From: an uncultured Mesonia sp.
Lineage (GTDB): Bacteria > Bacteroidota > Bacteroidia > Flavobacteriales > Flavobacteriaceae
NCBI GenBank assembly: GCA_947494545.1
Contig: CANLVH010000010.1
Location: 1 to 64,000, forward strand
Reading direction: 5' to 3'
DNA: 64,000 nt
Below the pieces are notes generated by a model that saw only the letters and a program-made list of their open reading frames with translations, ran no database searches and had not been told where the DNA came from. Below, one piece after another: positions 35,817 to 45,838 of the stretch. Within the stretch, counting starts at the first letter, position 1, and each line of letters begins with the position of its first letter. A program made the translations under genes and the position numbers.

Positions 35817-37740
35817 AGTTTTCTTTTAAATTTTTAAAAACTTCTTGGTTTACCTTTACGGAATGTTTCCGGCGTAAGCCTTCTAAAAACTCTTTTTCCA
35901 ATTTGTTTTGGTAAGCACTTATTACTTGCCCTTTGGCATCTTCAAAACTCTCTTGCTGCGCCGGAATAATGCTTTTAACCTTTACAACTACATAATTTCC
36001 GTTTTTTGTATAAATTTTAGAAACTCCTTTTTTGGCTTTAAAACCTTTAGGTAAAACAGGCGATTTTTCTTGAAAACTACCTTCCTTAAAAATCACCGAA
36101 GAATAAGCTTCTATCAATTTTTTTACATCTTCTTCTTTCTTTAAAGCTTTCCGTAATGTTTTAGCTGTTTTTTTAGAATTGGCCGTAGCAACAATAGCCT
36201 CTATTTGCTTTGGTGCAATATACGTTTCTTTATGTTTCTTGTAATATTTTTTAAGCGCTATACTATCTTTTTTTGCTGCCTTCCAGACGTTTTTCTCCAT
36301 CAAATCAAACAGCAGCAAACCATTGCGATATTCTTCTATAATATTGGCATATTCAGGATTGGTTTTGGCCAAGTTTTTTTTATGGTATTCTATAAGAAAG
36401 CCATTCTTAAAATCGGTTAACCAATTTTCTAAAATTACATTTTTGGTAGCCTGCGGATTAAGGCGTTTTTGTCTTGCTTCTATATATTTTGCAAAATCTG
36501 TATAATCTTTCGCTGTGTTTTCTATAGCAATAATCTGTTTTTGTGGTAATTGTTTTAAATTGGCTTTGTAGTTACCGCGCATTAACTCGTCTCCTACATT
36601 GTTTTGAAAATACTGCAAAGCCTTAGCATTTTCTTGCACGCTATAAGTTTGCCTGATTTTCTCTACCAACTTTTCGTTAATTAATTGCGAACGACTATCG
36701 TTTTTAATTTTAAAACGCAGCTTTTTCTCTTCGTCTTCCAAAGAGCCAATCTCTGTTTTATCTAATAATTTAACAATATGCCAGCCGTATTGGGTTTTAA
36801 AAGGTTTAGAAATAGCTCCTTTCTCTTTTAAATCAAAAGCTTTTCCTTCAAAAACTTCAGAATTTAAAGCGCCACGCGTAAACGGTCTAATTCGTCCGCC
36901 ATTAATAGCCGTATTCTTATCGTCGCTAAATTGTTTAGCCAAAGCGTGAAAATCTGCGCCGTCTTGCAGTTTATTATAAATCTCTTCTATTTGGTTTTTC
37001 TTTACAGTACCATTTTCAGAATTATCTTCAAGCATAATGTGCGCAACTTCTACGCTTCCCAAATTATCGCGTTTGCCATTTACCTTTACCAAGTGGTAAC
37101 CAAATTTACTACGTACCGGTTTAGATAATTTACCTACGGGAGTTTGATAAGCAGCATTTTCAAAAGGATAAACCATCTGAAAAACGCTAAACCAACCTAA
37201 TTTTCCGTTATTTTTCTCTACCGAAGGGTCTTCAGAATATCTTTTTGCAACGCTTTCAAAAGGTTTGCCACTCTCAATCTCTTTGCGCGCTTTTTGTAAT
37301 TTATTGTAAGCTTTTAAGGTATCTGCCGCATTTGCTCCCGGAGCTACATTTATTAAAATATGACTTGCGTTTACTTCTTGTTGCAAACGCGCATAGGCTT
37401 CTTTTAAAAGCTTCTGGGTTATTTTGCTATTGCGCATATATTTATCTGCCAACTGTCTTTTATAGATATTAAACTCTCCAACAAAAGAAGAAACCGTATC
37501 TAAACCTTGAGCTTCGGCCTCTAAAACCTTTAACTTATAATCTATAAAAAGTTGTAGATAGTTGTCTAAATCTTTTGCAGTTGGATCTTCTACCAAATCT
37601 AAATTCTTACTAAAAACCCGCTTAAATTCTTCTTGGTAAACCGGCTGACCGTCTATGGTAAGTAAAACTTTTTTATTGTTTTGTGCAAAGCTGAAAAAAG
37701 CAATAAAAAAGATAAAAGGCCATACAATTTTTTTATACAT
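35806..37740 (-). CDS. Periplasmic peptidyl-prolyl isomerase with two parvulin domains
   Basis: A 644-aa exported protein. The ATG at 37740 (MYKKIVWPFIFFIAFFSFAQ) gives a clean signal peptide; a longer frame to 37881 would add an unlikely hydrophobic extension. A helical N-domain is followed by two parvulin (PPIC) repeats: NASHILINVAPG, NGKLGWFSVFQMVYPFE and FGYHLVKVNG, then VEVAHIMLED, NGGRIRPFTRG and YGWHIVKLLD. The C-terminal 300 residues are helical and lysine-rich. It is the first gene of the operon with the SurA-like lipoprotein, SurA and MoxR. A CTTTACGGAA word lies upstream at 37906-37915 in the region shared with the divergent SRPBCC gene. Confidence 0.9.
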   Translation of the reverse strand: MYKKIVWPFIFFIAFFSFAQNNKKVLLTIDGQPVYQEEFKRVFSKNLDLVEDPTAKDLDNYLQLFIDYKLKVLEAEAQGLDTVSSFVGEFNIYKRQLADKYMRNSKITQKLLKEAYARLQQEVNASHILINVAPGANAADTLKAYNKLQKARKEIESGKPFESVAKRYSEDPSVEKNNGKLGWFSVFQMVYPFENAAYQTPVGKLSKPVRSKFGYHLVKVNGKRDNLGSVEVAHIMLEDNSENGTVKKNQIEEIYNKLQDGADFHALAKQFSDDKNTAINGGRIRPFTRGALNSEVFEGKAFDLKEKGAISKPFKTQYGWHIVKLLDKTEIGSLEDEEKKLRFKIKNDSRSQLINEKLVEKIRQTYSVQENAKALQYFQNNVGDELMRGNYKANLKQLPQKQIIAIENTAKDYTDFAKYIEARQKRLNPQATKNVILENWLTDFKNGFLIEYHKKNLAKTNPEYANIIEEYRNGLLLFDLMEKNVWKAAKKDSIALKKYYKKHKETYIAPKQIEAIVATANSKKTAKTLRKALKKEEDVKKLIEAYSSVIFKEGSFQEKSPVLPKGFKAKKGVSKIYTKNGNYVVVKVKSIIPAQQESFEDAKGQVISAYQNKLEKEFLEGLRRKHSVKVNQEVFKNLKENFAQ

Positions 37741-38031
37741 AATAATACAGATTAATGCGCTCAAAAATAAGAAAAACGCAGGTTTATACAAGTTATTATT
37801 TAGAGCTAATAAATCTGTGGTGTAAAAAAAGTTAAGAGACCGGAAATAAGAAGAAAAAAATAAAGAATTTAGTTTCGCCAAATAGGGCTAGCCGACTTAA
37901 ATTACCTTTACGGAATAGTCGCTGGTTTTAAAGATGCGATTCTAAACCCCTATTGCATTTAGTAAAAATCTGTTTTTTAACATCGGTAATTAATAAGTAT
38001 CTTAGCAGTAAAGAAACCCTAAGCTAAAACT

Positions 38032-38493
38032 ATGAACTATACACTGCAAATAACGGTAAACGTGCCACGCGAGGTTTTTATAGAAAAAATGGATAACCTT
38101 GATAACCTAAAGCACTGGCAAAAAGGTTTAAAAAAAGTAGTTCCCATTAGCGGCGCTTCAGGAAAGGAGGGTTCTAAAACCAAACTCAGCTACGAGATAA
38201 ACAAGCGAGAAATGGAAATGGTAGAAACCGTAATTACCCGAAAAATGCCGGAAGAATTTCACGCTACTTACGACACCCAAGGTGTACACAACATTCAAAA
38301 AAATTATTTTATAGATAACCAAGACAATACAACTACTTGGAGAAGCGAAACGGAATTTAAATTTTCCAGTTTTGGTTTGCGCGTTCTGGCCTTTTTTATG
38401 CCAAAAGTTTTTAAAAAACAGTCTTTGAAATATATGAACGATTTTAAGGCTTTTGCCGAAGAAGGGAAAAGCGTTTTGGATAAGAAAGCTTAG
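38032..38493 (+). CDS. SRPBCC-fold protein
   Basis: A 153-aa protein with the START/SRPBCC layout: an opening beta strand (YTLQITVNVPREVFIEKM), the DNLKHWQKGLKK helix, antiparallel strands (KTKLSYEINKREMEMVETV, then EFHATYDTQGVHN and NTTTWRSETEFKF) and a long C-terminal helix (MNDFKAFAEEGK). Such proteins bind hydrophobic ligands in a central cavity; the ligand is unknown. It is divergent from the PPIC operon and is followed by an intergenic repeat copy (38624-38895). Confidence 0.85.
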   Translation: MNYTLQITVNVPREVFIEKMDNLDNLKHWQKGLKKVVPISGASGKEGSKTKLSYEINKREMEMVETVITRKMPEEFHATYDTQGVHNIQKNYFIDNQDNTTTWRSETEFKFSSFGLRVLAFFMPKVFKKQSLKYMNDFKAFAEEGKSVLDKKA

Positions 38494-38623
38494 TTATTTT
38501 TTAAGCTTACTTATAGACTTTACTTAAAAAACGAAAGTTCTATCAATTTGAATTTTAGATTCCTAAAGCCCGACCTTTTTATGTTTCTTAAAAACATAAA
38601 AAGGAAATACCCAAAATATAAAT

Positions 38624-38895
38624 AATTTGAGCTAAACCTAGACTTTTTGAATAACGTATTTTTAAGGGATAATAAATCTTGCGTTTTAAGAAGCTTAGTT
38701 CATTTTCTTTGCTCGTCCAAAGAAAACGAACCAAAAGAAAAGACGCTTTTTCTTAGGTATTTTTTCGATTAAGGCGAAAAAACGCTAAGCTTTTCCTAAA
38801 TTTTCTACAAGGCTTCGAAAATTCTTTACGGAAAAAGCTTAGCTATACTGAAGAAAAAGAAAAAATAATTTGAATTTTATATCAAACTCACTTAA
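38624..38895 (+). repeat. Intergenic structured repeat, copy 1
   Basis: A member of the family described in the findings. It has the conserved hairpin GTTCATTTTCTTTG/CAAAGAAAACGAAC (38698-38711 with 38718-38731, loop CTCGTC), a variable middle, and the 3' module with CTTTACGGAA (38824-38833), GCTATACTGAAGAA and a degraded inverted end. The middle hairpin differs from the other copies. No protein-coding frame is convincing in the 442-bp gap. Confidence 0.8.
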
Positions 38896-38935
38896 ATAGT
38901 TATAATAATTCCTTTTTTAGGTTTTTATAATGCGT

Positions 38936-40420
<1,485 letters not shown>

Positions 40421-40496
40421 TTAATTGCATGCAAAGATACGGGTTTAAGCTTAGCTATAAATAATTTGTGGATTTTTTTCTGAATAATTCCGTAAC

Positions 40497-40734
40497 AACC
40501 TGAGTTCGATCTAAGCTTTCTCAATGAAAAATTTGCAAATCGATAGGATTCTTGCACTTTAAGAAGCTTTGTTCATTTTCTTTGCTTTGTATTCCTCTCG
40601 TTTCACTCGTCGGATACAAGCGAAAACGAACCAATCCCCAAATCTATTTGGGGACAAAAATTTTTAACGGAAACGTTTTGCTATACTGAAGAAAAAGAGA
40701 TAAGAAATTAAAACCTTTATATCGAATTCAAGTT
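40497..40734 (+). repeat. Intergenic structured repeat, copy 2
   Basis: The most complete copy. The left end AACCTGAGTTCGATCTAA and the reverse complement of the right end AACTTGAATTCGATATAA agree at 15 of 18 positions, forming inverted termini. Inside are a long branched hairpin (outer arms 40571-40580 and 40622-40631), the hairpin TCCCCAAAT/ATTTGGGGA (40635-40643 with 40646-40654) and the 3' module GCTATACTGAAGAA. The rest of the 390-bp gap between guaB and the TonB receptor gene holds no gene. Confidence 0.85.
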
Positions 40735-40798
40735 AAAAACAATTTATAACCTTTTGAAAATACGTATTACTTCTGCATTCAAAAAACATTTATTACTA

Positions 40799-43240
40799 TT
40801 ATATCTTAAATTGTAAAGTAGTATACCAATTTAAAGGTTGCGACGGAATTATACCGGGTCCGGGATATCCCGTTGCCCTACGCGTAAAATAGCTATTGTC
40901 TAACAAATTGTTGATACCGGTTTCTAATTTAAAACGTCTATAAGTATAAGAAAGCGACAAATCTAACACGCCGTAAGCGGGAATCTCTCCTTCTATACCT
41001 CTTTGCGAATCTGATTTTACTTGCGGCGCGTTAGTGGCATCTGTAAATTGCTTAGATAAATAGGAATACTGCAAACCGCCCATAAAATTTTTATAACCAA
41101 AACGCATACCAGCTTTTAGGTTGTATTTTGGTATAAATTCTACTTCGTTTCCTTCTACATTGGTTTGCTGCGAGTCTGTGTACTCTGAGTTGGTATAAGT
41201 AAAGTTGCTAAAAACCGTCCATTTAGTTTTTTCGTCTTTTAGCAATGCTTTTTGTAAATCATACTCAAGAAAAGTTTCTATTCCATAAATAAATGCGTCT
41301 CCAATATTCGATTTATAACGTACAATTCTTCCTTGATTTTGCAAAATTTCGCCAATTCTGTCTTTATATTGTAGGCCAAATAAACCAAATTCATAATTAA
41401 GTTGGTTATCTAATTTGCCTCTAATTCCTATATCTGCCGTAAAACCTTCTTCGTCTTTAATACTCGGGTCTATCACAAAAACGGGATTTACTACCCGAAT
41501 ATCATTAAAAGTAACCGATCTGTAATTTTGAGAAAAGTTAGCTATCATTTCTATTTCAGAAGTTAGGTGATAGCTGGCACCCAAACCTAATAAAACAAAA
41601 GAGCGTTCTAAATCTCTGTTATCTTCTAAACTTTCGTTAAGCAAAACATTCCCGGCAATATCTGTAACAATATTTTTGTAGCTACCCCTGCTTTCTGTAT
41701 CGATAAATTCTACACGTACACCGGGAGTTAAGGAAAAATCATCGCTTAATTGAAAAATATTTTCGCTAAAAAAAGCTAAGTTTTTATTGGGAAATGTAAA
41801 TTCTGCTTGGCGTTCATAACTAGGAAAACGCTCTGTTTGAAAATTAAAATTAGCATCTCTGCCCGCAGAACCCGGTCCTTGCTGTTGCGAATTATGAGCT
41901 TGGTAATATTTGCTACCTATTAAAAAGACCGATTCTTGGTTGCCTAAATTATATTTAGTAAGCAACTTAGCCTCAGCGCCCCAGTTTTGAAAATCGTCTA
42001 CCAACAATTCTCTTGGTTGGGTTTCATCGTCAACGCTAGAAACCCTATTGTCTCTATAACCTAGAGCTTTTCTAGAAGCATGAAGTCCGAAAAGATTAAG
42101 ACTAAAATCTGTTTTATCACTAAAGGAGTGTTCTAGTTTGGCCGAAAATAAATTCCAATTTACGTCAAACCAATTGCGCTCTCTATTGCTAAAATCAGGG
42201 TTTTCATAAAACTGCGCATCTGTTAAACCGCCAGGTTGTTGCGCTAAATAGTCTAAGAAAGTATATTCTAAAGTAACTTTAGTATTGTCTGTAAATTGAT
42301 ACCCTAAATGGGTGAAAAAATTATGTGCGTCAAATTGAGAGTTTGGTCGAAAGCCGTTTCCGGTTTTGTAATGATAGTAAGTATAATAACTAAATTTACC
42401 AATTGTACCACTTAAGCCATTAAAACTGGTAAACAATTGATTAGAACCGGTGCTTTGTCTAGAAACGAGTTCTATTTTTTTATACGGATTTGGTTTTTTA
42501 AATTTAAAATTGATGAGTCCGCCAAACTGCGTTCCGTATTGTAAAGAAGCAGCGCCACGAATTACTTGTATTTCTTCTAAAGCTTCCGGTGGCGGTGTGT
42601 AGTAACTTTCTGGATATCCTAAAACATCTGCAGAGATGTCGTACCCATTTTGTCGGGTATTAAAATTTTGTGTTCTGTTAGGATCTAAACCTCTACCGCC
42701 AATATTGAGTTGCAAACCGGCATCGCCATTGTCATAAATATTTAAACCCACCACTTGACTGTATATTTGGCGCGCGTTGTTTACAGCCAAATTACCGCTA
42801 ACTTTGTCCAGCAAAATAACCTCTGTTTTTTTGCCGGCATAGATAGAAGTGCCTTCTACGGGGCGTAATTTCCGTAAAGCAAAAACACGTTCTTTTCTGT
42901 GGGTTAAAACTACAGCAGAAAGCTCTTCAGCAAGTGGTTTTAACTCTATGTCTTTAGTAGCGTTTTCTTCTAAAATAATATGTATTTCATGAAATTGAAA
43001 TTCTCCTGCAAAGACCACAAAGGTATATTGCGCTTCTTCTAAATTAGAAAAAGAGAATTCGCCTTTTGCATTGGTTTTTTTTACAACGCCAGAAGAAGTA
43101 TTAAAAACTTCGGCATTTACAATGGCTTTACCCGTATTGGCAGAAGTTACCTTACCAGAAAATGTGTATTGCGCGCTAAGACTAAACACGCTTACAATAG
43201 TCAAGAGTAAACTTAACTTAAAGTCCTTTAATTTCATCAT
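40799..43240 (-). CDS. TonB-dependent receptor, FecA-like, probable iron-chelate transporter
   Basis: An 813-aa outer-membrane receptor. After the signal peptide (LLLTIVSVFSLSAQ) comes a carboxypeptidase-regulatory-like domain (SGKVTSANTGKAIVNAEV) typical of Bacteroidota receptors, then the plug (about 120-240: NARQIYSQVVGLNIYDNG, IGGRGLDPNRTQNFNTRQNG, IQVIRGAASLQYG, GGLINFKFKKP) and the 22-strand barrel to the terminal strand LNWYTTLQFKI. The plug resembles Fe(III)-citrate receptors. It is the last gene of an operon with a DUF4856 lipoprotein, an imelysin and an HTTM protein, and overlaps the latter by 23 bp. Iron as substrate is inferred from the imelysin neighbour. Confidence 0.9.
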   Translation of the reverse strand: MMKLKDFKLSLLLTIVSVFSLSAQYTFSGKVTSANTGKAIVNAEVFNTSSGVVKKTNAKGEFSFSNLEEAQYTFVVFAGEFQFHEIHIILEENATKDIELKPLAEELSAVVLTHRKERVFALRKLRPVEGTSIYAGKKTEVILLDKVSGNLAVNNARQIYSQVVGLNIYDNGDAGLQLNIGGRGLDPNRTQNFNTRQNGYDISADVLGYPESYYTPPPEALEEIQVIRGAASLQYGTQFGGLINFKFKKPNPYKKIELVSRQSTGSNQLFTSFNGLSGTIGKFSYYTYYHYKTGNGFRPNSQFDAHNFFTHLGYQFTDNTKVTLEYTFLDYLAQQPGGLTDAQFYENPDFSNRERNWFDVNWNLFSAKLEHSFSDKTDFSLNLFGLHASRKALGYRDNRVSSVDDETQPRELLVDDFQNWGAEAKLLTKYNLGNQESVFLIGSKYYQAHNSQQQGPGSAGRDANFNFQTERFPSYERQAEFTFPNKNLAFFSENIFQLSDDFSLTPGVRVEFIDTESRGSYKNIVTDIAGNVLLNESLEDNRDLERSFVLLGLGASYHLTSEIEMIANFSQNYRSVTFNDIRVVNPVFVIDPSIKDEEGFTADIGIRGKLDNQLNYEFGLFGLQYKDRIGEILQNQGRIVRYKSNIGDAFIYGIETFLEYDLQKALLKDEKTKWTVFSNFTYTNSEYTDSQQTNVEGNEVEFIPKYNLKAGMRFGYKNFMGGLQYSYLSKQFTDATNAPQVKSDSQRGIEGEIPAYGVLDLSLSYTYRRFKLETGINNLLDNSYFTRRATGYPGPGIIPSQPLNWYTTLQFKI

Positions 43241-44582
43241 AAAAAGGAAGTATAAAATTTTTAGGTAAAAAAGAATCTTTTACCTCTAGTAAATTAATAG
43301 TAGGATCTATATAAGGTTGGCTTTTACGACCGTTTAACGCAACATAACTCTCTACATAAACCTCTAAATTTTCGTGGCCTTGATCTGTAAAATGCTTTCC
43401 TAAATAATGGGCGTATTCTAATATAAAATCTGGTTGAAAAGACATTTGTTTTTCTTGAAAACTGCTTAAAAAATCGCTGTTATCCACATAAAATGTTTTT
43501 CCGGTTTCTCCATTTACGATTTTAAAATTTGCATAGCCGGCTTTTTCCATAAGCATAACGCGCCATGAAAACCTAAAGCCTTCTTCTGTCCAAAACAACT
43601 CATTAGGGTAAGCCAAATACCGCCACGGAAAAAGCAATTGGACAATAAAAAATAAGGCCAAAATTGGTAGTATAATCTTTTTCTTAGTTGCTGAATAGTT
43701 GAAAACCGCCGCATTTTGCATAGCAGAATAAGGTATTTTTAGGATAGCACTTATTTTCTTTAATATGTTTTTATGTACGCCACTATCAAAAAATATTGTT
43801 GCACTTACTATCATTATAAACGGAAACATGCCAATTGGAAATAAAATTCTGGTTAACACATGAAAAATTATTACCATAGCAAAGGCAAATTTTCGTGTAG
43901 GCCGATACAAAAGCAAGAAAGGAATAGCCAAATCATACAGCATTCCTGCCCAACTAAACGCATAATGCGTCCAAGTTTGTTGCAATAAATCTCCTAATAG
44001 CGGAATATCGTATTTAGATGGCAACCAGATTTTTAACGGCATTGCTTCCAAAAGCCAATCGGAATTTAATTTTGCCAAACCGGCATAAAAATAAACCATA
44101 GCCATTAATAATTGAATGCTGTGTATGCACCACAACGGTATTTTTTGGTACGCTTTACGCGGATTTTTATAAGCGTCTATAGAAAAATGCGCCGATGCGG
44201 GTAAAAACAGCATTAAAAAACTAAGAATACTTATAAAATAGTAATGGTTTAGATAGGTTGTTTTATCCATTAACTCTATATACGTAAAACTCAAAAAGAA
44301 GATTAAAATAGCCCATCTGTAACGATACCCAACAGCTACTGCCAAAGCGGAGAGACCGCATATAATAAAGAGTAAATAGGTGTAAACGCCCAAAGGTTTT
44401 ACCCATTCGAAATTATAATAAGAAAAGAAAAATTTAGGTTGTATGTATAGTTTATCTATCCACCCATTTAACCAAAACCTAATAATGCTTATGCTCATCA
44501 TTATTCCAAAAAAAATACGAAATACTGCCAAGGGGGCAGCACTCGTATTTTTATTTAGATAATTAGAAACAGCAGCAAACAT
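43218..44582 (-). CDS. HTTM-domain membrane protein (vitamin K-dependent carboxylase-like)
   Basis: A 454-aa integral membrane protein of the HTTM family, related to the membrane half of vitamin K-dependent gamma-carboxylases. Signs are the opening APLAVFRIFFGIMMSISIIRFW, KFFFSYYNFEWVKPLG, the helices up to about residue 300, the YFYAGLAKLNSDWLLEAMPLKIWLP block, and a C-terminal soluble part with EEGFRFSWRVMLMEKAGYA. The chemistry of bacterial homologues is not established. It is the third gene of the operon, 17 bp after the imelysin gene and overlapping the TonB receptor gene. Confidence 0.88.
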   Translation of the reverse strand: MFAAVSNYLNKNTSAAPLAVFRIFFGIMMSISIIRFWLNGWIDKLYIQPKFFFSYYNFEWVKPLGVYTYLLFIICGLSALAVAVGYRYRWAILIFFLSFTYIELMDKTTYLNHYYFISILSFLMLFLPASAHFSIDAYKNPRKAYQKIPLWCIHSIQLLMAMVYFYAGLAKLNSDWLLEAMPLKIWLPSKYDIPLLGDLLQQTWTHYAFSWAGMLYDLAIPFLLLYRPTRKFAFAMVIIFHVLTRILFPIGMFPFIMIVSATIFFDSGVHKNILKKISAILKIPYSAMQNAAVFNYSATKKKIILPILALFFIVQLLFPWRYLAYPNELFWTEEGFRFSWRVMLMEKAGYANFKIVNGETGKTFYVDNSDFLSSFQEKQMSFQPDFILEYAHYLGKHFTDQGHENLEVYVESYVALNGRKSQPYIDPTINLLEVKDSFLPKNFILPFYDEIKGL

Positions 44583-44599
44583 CTTATGCCAATTTAAGG

Positions 44600-45718
44600 T
44601 TAATCGCCATCTGCATCTACGTAATCTACGCTAATAGACAAAGCTTGTAACATATCTATTTTTAGTAATATTACATTTTCTTGCAAGCTGTCATAAGTGT
44701 CTAACATCTTGGTATTGTTATTTAGCACCTCTAACAAAAGATTGTCTTGCAAAGCTGCTACCTTGTCTTCGCTTTCTTGGTACTGATTTAAAATTAATTC
44801 TGAAAGTGCTTCTGTGTCTTTAATAGAGTCCATATAATCTAAGTAATCTTTAAAACTAGGACCATTGGTAGCTCCGTCAAAAGACTTTCCTATAAAAAAG
44901 TTTTTACTAGACAAAAGTGCTTCTTTCAGTAAAGTTTTAGATAAAGTAGGATCGTAATACGATTCTACGGTTTGCGGTTCTTTATTTCCGGAAAAAACTC
45001 CTGCAGGTATTCCTACTTTTGCACTGCGTATATATTTTTCAAAATGAATGATAAAATCGTTTGCCAACTTATCTACCGAGCCCGTTGAAGAAGAACTTGT
45101 ATTGTTTACAAAATCGTCTCTGTAAGCAGTATTCCAATCGTTTAAAACAACAGTACTTAAATCTTTTATACGTTTACTTACCTTATCTAAATAGGTTTTG
45201 TAAGACGTAGCTTGTTCGCTGTTTGTGTATTTATCTATAATAGCAACATCGTTATCTGCAATACCATAAAGTAAATAATCTACAGCCGGGAAACCTTGTG
45301 CATCTCTGCTGGAAGGTAAATCTAAATTTGGCGTTTCAAAATTTTGCACTATTTGTTCTATTGCAGCCGTGTTGGTAGGATATGTATTCATATATCCGCG
45401 AAAGCCAATTGTTTCTGCCGGGCCAATTTCAAACAAGGAAACTTTTTGATAATCTGTATAAGCAGTTTTATAATCTTCTCGTAGGTTTTCTAAATTGGCT
45501 GTATTGGGGTTCTCTATAAAAACTTCCGCAGAAGCGCGAAAAGTAGCAGCAGAGTTTGCAAAATTGGCATAAGAAGGAATAATAATATTATCTGCCCAAT
45601 GCGTTAGCATAGCGCTTCTGTCAAAAGAATCTTGGCCGGTATCTGTACTAGAATCGTCATCTTTACAGGAAACTGCCAAAAAACTTAGACTTAAAAACAA
45701 CAAAATAAACTTCTTCAT
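44600..45718 (-). CDS. Imelysin-family lipoprotein
   Basis: A 372-aa lipoprotein (lipobox LAVSC at Cys18, then KDDDSS) of the imelysin/M75 family, related to the iron-uptake proteins EfeO and IrpA. Family features include the opening helix with NIIIPSYANFANSAATFRA, the SLFEIGPAETIGFRG loop, and the GFPAVDYLLYG motif near residue 140, the counterpart of the GxHxxE region. These proteins bind or handle iron or other metals at the cell surface, and the protease name is historical. It sits between the DUF4856 lipoprotein and the HTTM gene, with an intercistronic hairpin (45736-45802) before it. Confidence 0.9.
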   Translation of the reverse strand: MKKFILLFLSLSFLAVSCKDDDSSTDTGQDSFDRSAMLTHWADNIIIPSYANFANSAATFRASAEVFIENPNTANLENLREDYKTAYTDYQKVSLFEIGPAETIGFRGYMNTYPTNTAAIEQIVQNFETPNLDLPSSRDAQGFPAVDYLLYGIADNDVAIIDKYTNSEQATSYKTYLDKVSKRIKDLSTVVLNDWNTAYRDDFVNNTSSSSTGSVDKLANDFIIHFEKYIRSAKVGIPAGVFSGNKEPQTVESYYDPTLSKTLLKEALLSSKNFFIGKSFDGATNGPSFKDYLDYMDSIKDTEALSELILNQYQESEDKVAALQDNLLLEVLNNNTKMLDTYDSLQENVILLKIDMLQALSISVDYVDADGD

Positions 45719-45735
45719 AGGTTCTAAATTTAAGT

Positions 45736-45802
45736 AACTGCCTCAATAATTTTTTTATGTATTTCCGCCGAAAGGCTTATTTACTAAATTATTGAGACAG
45801 TT
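45736..45802 (-). repeat. Intercistronic inverted repeat within the iron operon
   Basis: A 17-bp inverted repeat (45736-45752 with 45786-45802, one mismatch; arms AACTGCCTCAATAATTT and AAATTATTGAGACAGTT) around a 33-base loop. It lies in the 120-bp gap between the DUF4856 and imelysin genes. There is no T run after it on the minus strand, so it is not a classic terminator and may instead be an RNA-stability or processing element. Confidence 0.75.
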
Positions 45803-45838
45803 TAATTTTTATTTATTTAAAGACTTAACAAAATATTG

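Noticed and set aside
37741..37881. Longer N terminus for the PPIC protein
   Set aside because: It would add a second hydrophobic segment ahead of a good signal peptide and lies in the divergent promoter region.
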